Positions 7,053 through 15,133 of a stretch of 64,000 nt of DNA are shown here, piece by piece. This stretch comes from Gammaproteobacteria bacterium (lineage in GTDB: Bacteria > Pseudomonadota > Gammaproteobacteria > Steroidobacterales > Steroidobacteraceae). The notes under the pieces were generated by a model. It saw only the letters and a program-made list of their open reading frames with translations. It had not been told where the DNA came from and searched no databases. The stretch covers positions 220,320 to 284,319 of the forward strand of contig JADJHU010000003.1 of assembly GCA_016707425.1 (NCBI GenBank). The letters are read 5' to 3'. A program made the translations under genes and the position numbers. The stretch's first letter is position 1. Each line of letters begins with the position of its first letter.

Positions 7053-9242
7053 TCAGAACTTCAGACTGATATCGACACCATAGGCACGCGGCTCGCCATA
7101 CATGGCGACAGGCACGTCACCGAATGCAAAGTGATTCAGGTAGTAGGTCTCGTCTGTCAGGTTCTGCCCCCACACCGCCACCCTCAGGCCTTTGATCCCC
7201 GCGACATCCGCGAGTCCGAGGCGGGCGTTGAGCAGGCCATAGGACGGAGCGATGAGTCGCTTGTCTGTGGCGACGCCGAAGAACTTGTCCTGCCAGCCGT
7301 AGTTCACGTTCGCTTCCACGACGCCTGCCGGTGTCTCATGCGACTTGTAGTCCGCCGCGACCGTGAAGCTGTTCTTCGGTGCGTGCGTGAACCGGAATCC
7401 GGACGTGACATCGTTGCCGCCGAGATCGCGGACTTCCTTGAACTTCGGATTCGTGTATCCGTAGCCGCCACTGAGGATGAAGCCCTCGAACACGAGCGCG
7501 GTGACTTCGAGCTCGACACCGCTGGTCTCCGCCTTGCCGGCGTTGATGATGTCGAAGATCCTCGTATTGAGCGGATCGAAGACGTTCGTCTGGATGTCCT
7601 TGTAGTCGCTGTAGAACGCCGTCGCGTTCACCCGCAGACGGCGGCCGAGGAGCTCGGAGCGGAAGCCGGCCTCGTAGGAGGTCAGCGTCTCAGGACCGAA
7701 CCCCCGCGCGAAAGCTGCCGACGAGCTGGCGCTCGGATTGTAGCCGCCCGTCTTGTAGCCCCTGGCAATGCGCGCGAAGACATTGACGTCCTGGCTGAGA
7801 TCGAACTGCACGCTCCCCGACGGACTGAAGTTGTCGAAGGACTGCGATCCCGAGGAATCGATCGTCACGACCGGCGGTCCGACCGGACGGATGCTCCTCT
7901 CGAAGATGCTCGCCTCGCGCTCGTCCTTCGACCACCGCGCCCCCACGGTCACGTGCAGGCGCTGGTCGAGCACCTTCGGCGTCCAGGTGGTCTGGCCGAA
8001 GATGGCATAGGCCTTGTTCTTCCAGTCGGGTATGCGCGGATTGATGGTTCCCATCTGGATCGTCTCTTTCACGGCATCACCCGATTCCGTGAAGTAGTAG
8101 AGCCCGCCGACATACTTGAGACCGCCATCGAGTGCCTCGCCGATGAGCTGCAGCTCCTCACTGAACTGCCTCTGATCGGTGATGCTGTTGTTGTAGAGCG
8201 GCAGGTAGACTCTGGCGGGGCCGGGATTGTAGGCCTGGTGCGTGTTGTCCTGGACCTCGCGATAGCCGGTGACCGAGCGGAGCGTCATGTGCTCCCGGAC
8301 ATCGTAGCTCAGGGTCAGGTTGTGCCCCTGGACGCGGGAAGAACCCGGCCGGAGGGGCGCCGTGCCCGAGCTCCCGCTGTCGGGCCGCGTTCCCGTCGCC
8401 GGGTAGATCCCCGCGACCGCAACGAAGGGCGAGGTATCGTAGAGCCACGTCGAGTCGAAGGTGTATCGCCCTTCGAAGATGCCATTCGGCTTCCACAGGA
8501 CGGCGCCACGGACCCCCTTGCGGTCGATATCCCCGAAGCGCGCCGCGCCCGGACCGGTGTTGGCGACAAAGCCGTCTTTAGTGATGCTGGCGTAGGCCAG
8601 ATCGAAAGCCAGCGTGTCACCGACCGGAATGTTGAGTGACGTGCGCGACATGAACTGATTGAAGCGCCCGAAGGTAAAACTCTGCTGCCCGCCGAACTTG
8701 CCCAGCTCGGGCGCCTTGGTGATGAAGTTGATGGCACCAGCGGTGGCGTTGCGCCCGTAGAGACTGCCCTGCGGGCCGCGCAGCACCTCGACTCGCTCCA
8801 GCTCCGCGAGCTGGCTGGCCAGACCCTGACCGCGACTGACGTACACGCCATCGACGTAGATGGCGACGGGTGGATCGCGCGTCTGGTCCGCCGAAGGCTC
8901 GCCGATGCCGCGGATCATCGCCCGGACTGTCGCGCCGGTATTGGGGTGCGGCGACACCTGCAGATTCGGCACGACCGTGCCGAGATCCGCGATGGACCCG
9001 ACCCGCCGCGTCTCCAGTTCCTCGCTGGTGAAGGCCGCGATCGAGATCGGGGTGTTCTGCAGACTCTCCTCACGCTTCTCGGCCGTGACGATGACTTCTG
9101 CCAGTCCTGCGCCCGGTTCGGCACCCTGATCGCTCTCGGCAGCCAGCAGCGGCCCGCAGATGAGCGGCATCGAGAGCACGATCCCGAAAACAGTCTGGAG
9201 TCGGCCGGCAGGTGCCAGCCAGGACTTTCGATCACGATACAT
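7053..9242 (-). CDS. TonB-dependent outer-membrane receptor (first of two)
   Basis: 729 residues. The start follows AGGGGGAAGG about 5 nt upstream. A signal peptide (1-35) ending LLAAE is followed by TonB box EVIVTA (49-54), a plug domain with VEVLRGPQGSLYGRNATAGAI, and a 22-strand-type barrel ending in SLKF with terminal Phe. The family, common in sphingomonads and Steroidobacterales, imports large or hydrophobic substrates through the outer membrane using TonB energy. Its position with PQQ dehydrogenase, cytochrome and SDR genes suggests import of the compound that the operon degrades. It is distinct from the second receptor at 15134-17446. Confidence 0.95.
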   Translation of the reverse strand: MYRDRKSWLAPAGRLQTVFGIVLSMPLICGPLLAAESDQGAEPGAGLAEVIVTAEKREESLQNTPISIAAFTSEELETRRVGSIADLGTVVPNLQVSPHPNTGATVRAMIRGIGEPSADQTRDPPVAIYVDGVYVSRGQGLASQLAELERVEVLRGPQGSLYGRNATAGAINFITKAPELGKFGGQQSFTFGRFNQFMSRTSLNIPVGDTLAFDLAYASITKDGFVANTGPGAARFGDIDRKGVRGAVLWKPNGIFEGRYTFDSTWLYDTSPFVAVAGIYPATGTRPDSGSSGTAPLRPGSSRVQGHNLTLSYDVREHMTLRSVTGYREVQDNTHQAYNPGPARVYLPLYNNSITDQRQFSEELQLIGEALDGGLKYVGGLYYFTESGDAVKETIQMGTINPRIPDWKNKAYAIFGQTTWTPKVLDQRLHVTVGARWSKDEREASIFERSIRPVGPPVVTIDSSGSQSFDNFSPSGSVQFDLSQDVNVFARIARGYKTGGYNPSASSSAAFARGFGPETLTSYEAGFRSELLGRRLRVNATAFYSDYKDIQTNVFDPLNTRIFDIINAGKAETSGVELEVTALVFEGFILSGGYGYTNPKFKEVRDLGGNDVTSGFRFTHAPKNSFTVAADYKSHETPAGVVEANVNYGWQDKFFGVATDKRLIAPSYGLLNARLGLADVAGIKGLRVAVWGQNLTDETYYLNHFAFGDVPVAMYGEPRAYGVDISLKF

Positions 9243-9313
9243 TGACCTTCCCCCTGAATCGATTGACGGTGAAAAGAAGACACCCATGATTCCTCGTCGG
9301 GTGTCCGGTGTGG

Positions 9314-9769
9314 TCAGGATCTGCGGCGCAGCGTACGGAGATAGTTCACGACGTTCCACATGTCCGTTTCGCTGATGAGCCCGTCCCAGCCGGGCATGGC
9401 AAGACGAGGCTGCACGCCGTTCTGGATCACGTCGAAGACATCGCCGTCCGCCGTGCCGTAGGTGTAGCTCGCCCGCGTGAGATCGGCCGGCGGCGTGCCG
9501 TACTCGCCGATGCCCTTCCCGTGCCCGTCGCCTCGTTCGCCATGGCAGGCGGCACACTTCTCCATGAAGACGGCGCGCCCGGCCGCCACAGACGCGTCGG
9601 TGGCAGCCACCGGATTCCTGATCTGTGCGCCCTCGGGCGTGCCGCCGACAGCCGTCACCTGGGCGATCGCCACACCCGTCGCAAGCGCGAGCAGCGTGGA
9701 GGCCGCAAGTGTCGCCAGACCGTATCTCGCACACTTCACCGGTGTGTCCTCGAGTCGTCGCGGCGGCAT
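9314..9769 (-). CDS. Periplasmic c-type cytochrome
   Basis: 151 residues. A signal peptide (about 1-36, ending AIAQ) precedes one haem c site, CAACH (72-76), and an axial Met in LAMPGWDG (Met125), as in class I monohaem cytochromes. It ends TDMWNVVNYLRTL, the usual last helix. It is likely the electron acceptor of the PQQ dehydrogenase encoded two genes upstream. It starts 5 nt after the stop of the preceding gene. A GTG 30 nt inside is an alternative start. Confidence 0.92.
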   Translation of the reverse strand: MPPRRLEDTPVKCARYGLATLAASTLLALATGVAIAQVTAVGGTPEGAQIRNPVAATDASVAAGRAVFMEKCAACHGERGDGHGKGIGEYGTPPADLTRASYTYGTADGDVFDVIQNGVQPRLAMPGWDGLISETDMWNVVNYLRTLRRRS

Positions 9770-9774
9770 GGCAT

Positions 9775-11889
9775 TCACTTCGCGAGCGGGCTCGGGCGCA
9801 GCTGGAGCTTCACGATCTTCGAGCTCGTCCCCGGGCCGCCCTCGATATGCTTCGTCTCCCGCCCATCGTAGCTCGACCAGAGCGCGCGACCCTTCCAGCC
9901 CGCCTTCGAGTCGTCGATGCGCCCGTCGAGTCCCCGGGCGAAGAGCCCCAGCGGATACGGCACCCGCAGCGTCACGAACTGCTCGCGCTTCGGCAGGAAG
10001 ACGAGCAGCGAGTCGGACGCCGTTCCCGGGATGATCGGCACGTCCCTGCCGAGCCCGAGCACGTCGTGCTGGTCGACCCAGGTGAGGTAGTGCCAGTCGG
10101 CACTGCCGGTGCTCACACCCTTCATGCGGGGACCGGGCGACGTGAAGAAGGTCCAGCCCTCCGGGCAATGCTGTCCCGTGGCCGTCGGGCCGCTCGTGAC
10201 CTTGCAGCGCCGCCGGTCGAAGCGCCCGAGCTGTCCGCTCCCGTAGGCCACCCAGGCAACGCCCTCGTGATCGAGATCCACTCCGCGCGGGTTGAAGGCG
10301 AGCGGCTTCCCGTCCTTCACCGGTGTCTCGTAGTACTCCACCCGGCAGCTCTCGGGCGGATGTGCGCCGCGCACGAAGCGGATCAGCCCGCCCGGCACGC
10401 CTGGTGTCCAGTCCTTGATCCAGTACGTGTAGCGCGCATACCAGACGCTGCCATCGGCCGGGCTCACCCCCATGCCATAGAGGAATCCGGCCAGACGCTG
10501 GTCTTTCTTCGGATCGATGGGCTGGCCGGGCTCCGTCCACTCACCGATGCGCCCGTCACCGTTCGTATCGAGCACCATGGGGCACCAGCCGGTCGACGCC
10601 TGCGCATCGTGCGTCCGGTCGAAGGCTCGGGTATCGACCCAGCCGATGGCGTTGACATCCCCGCTCAGATAGAGCGTGCGCGCATCGTCCCGCGCGAATT
10701 CCAGATGATGCGTCCCGAAGCACGTATCGATGAGCTCGAACTTGCCGCTCGCCGGATCGTAGAGGGACACCTGGCGCAGGCTTCCCTGTGGTTCGGCCAG
10801 AGGGAAGAACCGGGCGTAGGGGTTGGCGGGGTCCGTGCAGAAGGACGGGCTCTTCTTCGGATCGCGGAAGGCCGAGGTGATCCAGACCCGGCCACGCTCA
10901 TCCATCATGGGATTGTGAGGGCTCGAGTTGATGGCGGGATCCCGCGATGGCACAGGGATCTCCGCCGCCACGTCCTTCGACGGATCGATCCACACGAGCT
11001 TGTTGCCACCATGTGTCGACACCCCATAGACCGGCCCTCCGGCATTCACGGTCGGCTGGCGCTTGTCGGTGGCGATCTCGTCATGGATCATCGCGCCACC
11101 TGCCCAGTCCCAGAGCGTGAGCACGACGTTGCGCTCGAGTCCGGTCGGGCGCGGCGGGACTTGCGCCGGCAGGGCGCCTGCGGCGATGCGATCGGTCCAG
11201 TCGGCGAATTCGCGGATACCGCGCGGACCGAACTGGCCCATGAGGCTGCTCATGTAGGGACCGATGGGCCCTTGCGCGATGCGATGGGCCCATGCCTGGA
11301 TCGAACTGTCGAACCTGCCCAGCGAGCCGGGAATCTCGCGCGTCGCCTTGTTCCCGAGCTGATGGCAAAACATGCACATTTCCTTGACCTGATAGACCCA
11401 GTGCGCCTGAGTCGGCATCGCGGCGGAAATGCCGTTGCCCCGGGGTCCCGTCCCGGGAAAGTCGCCGGCCGCCGGGATATTGAGGAGTGACAGCCAGTAG
11501 TTCGCCGGGTAGTACTGCGCCGCCGCCTGTGCATCGGGGGCGGTGACGGCATTGAGATCGAGCCGCTCGCCCGGCGTCGCGTTCAGCGGCTTCGAATCGA
11601 CCAGCCCATAGCCGCGCACCCACACGCGGTAGCCGGCCTTGGGCAGATCGGGCAGGAGATAGCGGCCCCGTTCATCCGTCACCACGATCTTCGCCATCTT
11701 CGTGGGCAGATCGGTAGTCTCGGCGATCACCCATACGCCCGCCTCGGGGCCTTTCGACCCCCTGACGACCCCGGCGATGTCGTCGGCATCCATGGCGATG
11801 CGCTCGGCCGCCGTCGCTGCACATGGGACGGTCAGCAGCGCCCCGAAAACGAGCATGCCGCGCAATGCCACGGTCACTCTGAGATCCAT
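9775..11889 (-). CDS. Secreted carboxypeptidase-like/beta-propeller protein with one haem c motif
   Basis: 704 residues, start fixed by GAGGAGG 7 nt upstream. A signal peptide (1-28) is followed by a carboxypeptidase-regulatory-like beta-sandwich (about 36-115: GVVRGSKGPEAGVWVIAET, with DERGRYLLPDLP). A CMFCH haem motif is at 172-176, then a virginiamycin B lyase-like propeller (about 290-690: GGPVYGVSTHGGNKLVWIDP and HHLEFARDDARTLYLSG). Proteins of this layout travel with PQQ dehydrogenases and cytochromes, so a periplasmic redox or substrate-handling role is inferred. No lyase activity is demonstrated for this group as far as I know. Confidence 0.85.
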   Translation of the reverse strand: MDLRVTVALRGMLVFGALLTVPCAATAAERIAMDADDIAGVVRGSKGPEAGVWVIAETTDLPTKMAKIVVTDERGRYLLPDLPKAGYRVWVRGYGLVDSKPLNATPGERLDLNAVTAPDAQAAAQYYPANYWLSLLNIPAAGDFPGTGPRGNGISAAMPTQAHWVYQVKEMCMFCHQLGNKATREIPGSLGRFDSSIQAWAHRIAQGPIGPYMSSLMGQFGPRGIREFADWTDRIAAGALPAQVPPRPTGLERNVVLTLWDWAGGAMIHDEIATDKRQPTVNAGGPVYGVSTHGGNKLVWIDPSKDVAAEIPVPSRDPAINSSPHNPMMDERGRVWITSAFRDPKKSPSFCTDPANPYARFFPLAEPQGSLRQVSLYDPASGKFELIDTCFGTHHLEFARDDARTLYLSGDVNAIGWVDTRAFDRTHDAQASTGWCPMVLDTNGDGRIGEWTEPGQPIDPKKDQRLAGFLYGMGVSPADGSVWYARYTYWIKDWTPGVPGGLIRFVRGAHPPESCRVEYYETPVKDGKPLAFNPRGVDLDHEGVAWVAYGSGQLGRFDRRRCKVTSGPTATGQHCPEGWTFFTSPGPRMKGVSTGSADWHYLTWVDQHDVLGLGRDVPIIPGTASDSLLVFLPKREQFVTLRVPYPLGLFARGLDGRIDDSKAGWKGRALWSSYDGRETKHIEGGPGTSSKIVKLQLRPSPLAK

Positions 11890-11901
11890 GCCTTCGCCTC
11901 C

Positions 11902-14235
11902 TCAATCCGCCAGTCGGTAGGCGATGACGTAGTCGCCGATCGTGGTATGCATGTACTGGTGGCCGCCGGCGGCGATCACCACGTACTGCCTCCCGCTCTT
12001 CGCCGACACATAGCTCATCGGCGTCGCCTGCCCGCCGGCCGGCAGCCGTCCCTTCCAGAGTTCCCTGCCGCTCGCGAGATCGAAGGCCCGGAGCTCGTTG
12101 TCGAGGGCCGCCGCAACGAAGATCAGCCCGCCTCCGGTCACGACCGATCCGCCCTGCGCGAAGGCCCCCGGCACCGCGATGCCGAATGGCGCGTGATCAC
12201 GGCTCGTGCCCAGCGGACGCTGCCACAGGAGCTTGCGGGCCTTCAGGTCCACGACCGACAGGCGTCCCCAGGGCGGCGCATTGCACGGCACCCCGAGGGG
12301 CGACAGAAACGGCCGCGTCGTGCGCACGGCATACGGCGTGCCGGTTTGCGGAGAGATGGCTGCATCGCCCTCGACGGCGATGCGCTCGCCGGGTGGCGCT
12401 GCCGCGCGCTCGATGAGCTGCAGCAGGAGCGGCATGTAGGTGGAGTTCACGACCATGAGCTGCCGGACCTCGTCCACCGAGACGCTGCCCCAGTTCATGA
12501 TCCCGTTGTTACCCGGCCAGGAGAGACTCGCATCCAGCCCCGGTGGCGTGAACTTCCCCTCGTAACGCAGCTTCCGGAACGCGATGCGACACCAGAGCTG
12601 ATCGAGGGGTGTCGTCCCCCACATGTCCGCTTCCCGGAGCGGTGCAGGCATGAAGCTCGGCATCCCGACGGAGGCCGGTTGCGTCGGCGCGTAGCGCTCG
12701 CCCGGCACGTGGCCGGGAGGCACCGCCTGCTCCTCGACCGCCGCGAGCGGCCGCCCGCTGCGCCGATCGAGCAGGAAGACCTCGCCCTGCTTGGTCGGCT
12801 GGATGAGGGCCGGCACCGTGCCGCCGCCCGTCGGCAGATCCACGAGCACGGGCTGCGAGGCCACGTCGTAGTCCCAGAGATCGTGATGCACCGTCTGAAA
12901 GGCCCAGCGCAGCGTGCCCGTTGCCGCCTCGAGCGCCACCACCGAGCTCGAGTAGCGATCCATCGCGGCCGTGCGCTTTCCGCCGTAGTAATCCGGCGGC
13001 GCGTTGCCGGTCGGGACGTAGACCAGACCCAGCGCCTCGTCGGCGCTGAACACACTCCAGGCATTCGGTGAGCCACGCGTGTAGGCGTCGCCCGCGCGCC
13101 AGGGACCCGCTTCCGCCGGACGCCCGGCATCCCAGGCCCAGAGCTGCCGCCCCGTGAGAACATCGTAGCCGCGCACGACGCCCGAGGGCTCATCGGTCGA
13201 CATGTTGTCGAGCACGAAGCCCCCCACCACGGCCACATCCCCGACGATCGTTGGTGGCGAGGTTACGAGGTAATAGCCCGGCGTGATCGGCCCGAGCCCC
13301 GCGTGCAGCGATACCTCACCGTCCTGTCCAAAGTCCGGGCAGCGCGCGCCCGTGTCCGCATCGAGCGCGATCAGTCGTCCATCGAGCGTCGCGGTGAGAA
13401 TCCGCCGCGGGCAATCGGTCACCGTCGTGTGCGCCTCGTACGAGGCGACGCCCCGACAGGCCAGCGTGTACACCCCGGTCGTGTCGATCCGGGGATCGTA
13501 ACGCCAGCGCTCCTTCCCGGTGTCGGCATCGAGAGCGATGACGAGGTTGTGCGGCGAGCAGAAATACAGCGTCTCACCGACCTTGAGCGGCGTCGCCTCG
13601 AACATGTAGCCGGCGCGATTGCCGGGATAGGCCTGCGGCAGGTCTCCCGTCCGGTACGTCCAGGCCACTTCCAGTCGATGCACGTTCTGCGGGGTGATCT
13701 CCGTGGCCGGTGCGTAGCGTGTGCCGGCCGCCGTGCGGCCATAGGCGCGCCAGTCATCGCCCGCCGCCCGGACAGGCGGCGACGCTGCCGCCTGGCGCTC
13801 CGTGCGCGTCCCGCCCGTGAAGAAGAATGCGATGCCAGCTGCTGCCGCGAGCAGCACCACCACCGTCGCCGCGCGCACGAGGCTGCGCCGAGGCGGTCTG
13901 CCCGCTCCCGGTTCGACACGACGACGCATCGCCAGCAGGACGAGGAGCGCGAGCACGAGAGGCAGCCCCAGTCTCGGCGCGAGCAGCCAGAAGGCGAGTC
14001 CGACCTCGGCGAGCGCCCAGATCACCGTCGCGCCAAAGGTCGCGAGGTAGATCCAGAACCCGACCCGCCGCCCCCGCCAGATGAGCCCCGCCGAGACGAC
14101 GGTGGCGAGCCCCGAGAGCAGGTAGTACCACGAACCTCCGAGGCTCACGAGCCTCGCGCCACCGATCGTGAGCGCGGCGCCGATGAGGAGGAGCGCACCC
14201 GCGAGCCCCTGCAGTCCGAGCCGACGGATCGTCAT
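11902..14235 (-). CDS. Membrane-bound PQQ-dependent dehydrogenase, glucose dehydrogenase (Gcd) type
   Basis: 777 residues, close to the about 800 of Gcd. About five membrane helices occupy residues 1-140, then a periplasmic eight-bladed PQQ propeller starting DDWRAYGRTAAGTRYAP. The catalytic-type motif HHDLWDYDVASQP is present and the C-terminus has GGQATPMSYVSAKSGRQYVV. Family members oxidise sugars, quinate or other alcohols and pass electrons to ubiquinone. The operon context (TonB receptors, SDRs, cytochrome c) argues for another alcohol rather than glucose; substrate unknown. It lies 5 nt after the SDR gene and 12 nt before the propeller gene. Confidence 0.93.
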   Translation of the reverse strand: MTIRRLGLQGLAGALLLIGAALTIGGARLVSLGGSWYYLLSGLATVVSAGLIWRGRRVGFWIYLATFGATVIWALAEVGLAFWLLAPRLGLPLVLALLVLLAMRRRVEPGAGRPPRRSLVRAATVVVLLAAAAGIAFFFTGGTRTERQAAASPPVRAAGDDWRAYGRTAAGTRYAPATEITPQNVHRLEVAWTYRTGDLPQAYPGNRAGYMFEATPLKVGETLYFCSPHNLVIALDADTGKERWRYDPRIDTTGVYTLACRGVASYEAHTTVTDCPRRILTATLDGRLIALDADTGARCPDFGQDGEVSLHAGLGPITPGYYLVTSPPTIVGDVAVVGGFVLDNMSTDEPSGVVRGYDVLTGRQLWAWDAGRPAEAGPWRAGDAYTRGSPNAWSVFSADEALGLVYVPTGNAPPDYYGGKRTAAMDRYSSSVVALEAATGTLRWAFQTVHHDLWDYDVASQPVLVDLPTGGGTVPALIQPTKQGEVFLLDRRSGRPLAAVEEQAVPPGHVPGERYAPTQPASVGMPSFMPAPLREADMWGTTPLDQLWCRIAFRKLRYEGKFTPPGLDASLSWPGNNGIMNWGSVSVDEVRQLMVVNSTYMPLLLQLIERAAAPPGERIAVEGDAAISPQTGTPYAVRTTRPFLSPLGVPCNAPPWGRLSVVDLKARKLLWQRPLGTSRDHAPFGIAVPGAFAQGGSVVTGGGLIFVAAALDNELRAFDLASGRELWKGRLPAGGQATPMSYVSAKSGRQYVVIAAGGHQYMHTTIGDYVIAYRLAD

Positions 14236-14240
14236 GGGTG

Positions 14241-15116
14241 TCAGTCCGCCTTCGTCTGCGCAAACAGCTGCATGGCATCCGCGGTCGCCGGCGGCGGCAG
14301 CCCGTCCAGCACACGCCGGGTTCTCAGCTCCAGCACTCCCCGGAAGAACGCGTCGGTCGGCACGATCCAGAACCGGCTGGCCTCGACGGCCGCGAACACC
14401 TCCGCGGCAAAGTCATCGGGCGCCATGCTCTTCTCGACGGCGCCGGCCACGGCATCGTGGAAGTCCCGTTCGCTCCGGCTCCCGAGGTGAATGTGTTCCT
14501 CGACCGGGCGCAGGCGGTCGGACTTCCAGATGCCGGTCGAGACCTCCGCGGGGCAGAGGCAGGATGCGGTGACGGACTGCCCCTCGAGTGCGAGCTCGTT
14601 GTACAGCGTCTCCGTGAGCACCGCGACTGCGTGCTTGCTCGCCTGGTACGGCCCCATGAACGTGCCGCCCCCGAGCAGCCCGCCCTGCGACGAGGTGTTG
14701 ACGATGCGCCCCGGTTCGCCCTGCCCGAGCATCCGCGGCACGAAGGCGCGGATCCCGTGGATCACGCCATAGACGTTCACCTCGAAGCTCCAGCGCCAGT
14801 CGCGCATCGGCCGCTCCCAGCTCTTGCCGTCGACGAGCACACCGGCGTTGTTGAAGAGCAGATGCACCCGGCCATGCTTCGCGAAGACGTGCGCTGCGAG
14901 CGCCTCGACGGCCTGCTCGTCGCGCACGTCCGTGCGACATGTCTCGATCGACTGGCCGCGGGAGCGGACCGTGGCCTCGAGCTGCCGCAGACCCGCTTCG
15001 TCCACATCGGCGCCGATCACGTGCATGCCAGCCGCTGCCGCATGCCGCGCGAGCCCGCCGCCGATGCCGCTGCCCGCACCCGTGACCACGCATACCTTGC
15101 CGCGCCAGTGGTTCAT
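14241..15116 (-). CDS. Short-chain dehydrogenase/reductase
   Basis: 291 residues. TGAGSGIG (12-19), NNAG (89-92), Ser142/143, and Y157-xxx-K161 in YQASKHAV form a complete classical SDR active site. The Asp in GADVDEAG favours NAD(H) over NADP(H). It is probably cytoplasmic and oxidises a secondary alcohol derived from the imported substrate. It sits 17 nt downstream of the second TonB receptor and is clearly different in sequence from the SDR at 6106-6969. Confidence 0.93.
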   Translation of the reverse strand: MNHWRGKVCVVTGAGSGIGGGLARHAAAAGMHVIGADVDEAGLRQLEATVRSRGQSIETCRTDVRDEQAVEALAAHVFAKHGRVHLLFNNAGVLVDGKSWERPMRDWRWSFEVNVYGVIHGIRAFVPRMLGQGEPGRIVNTSSQGGLLGGGTFMGPYQASKHAVAVLTETLYNELALEGQSVTASCLCPAEVSTGIWKSDRLRPVEEHIHLGSRSERDFHDAVAGAVEKSMAPDDFAAEVFAAVEASRFWIVPTDAFFRGVLELRTRRVLDGLPPPATADAMQLFAQTKAD

Positions 15117-15133
15117 CGCGTGACGCTCCGTGC

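Noticed and set aside
6873..11490. Long plus-strand frames opposite the first TonB receptor and the propeller gene
   Set aside because: Same reason: antisense shadows over well-supported genes, with no start signals.
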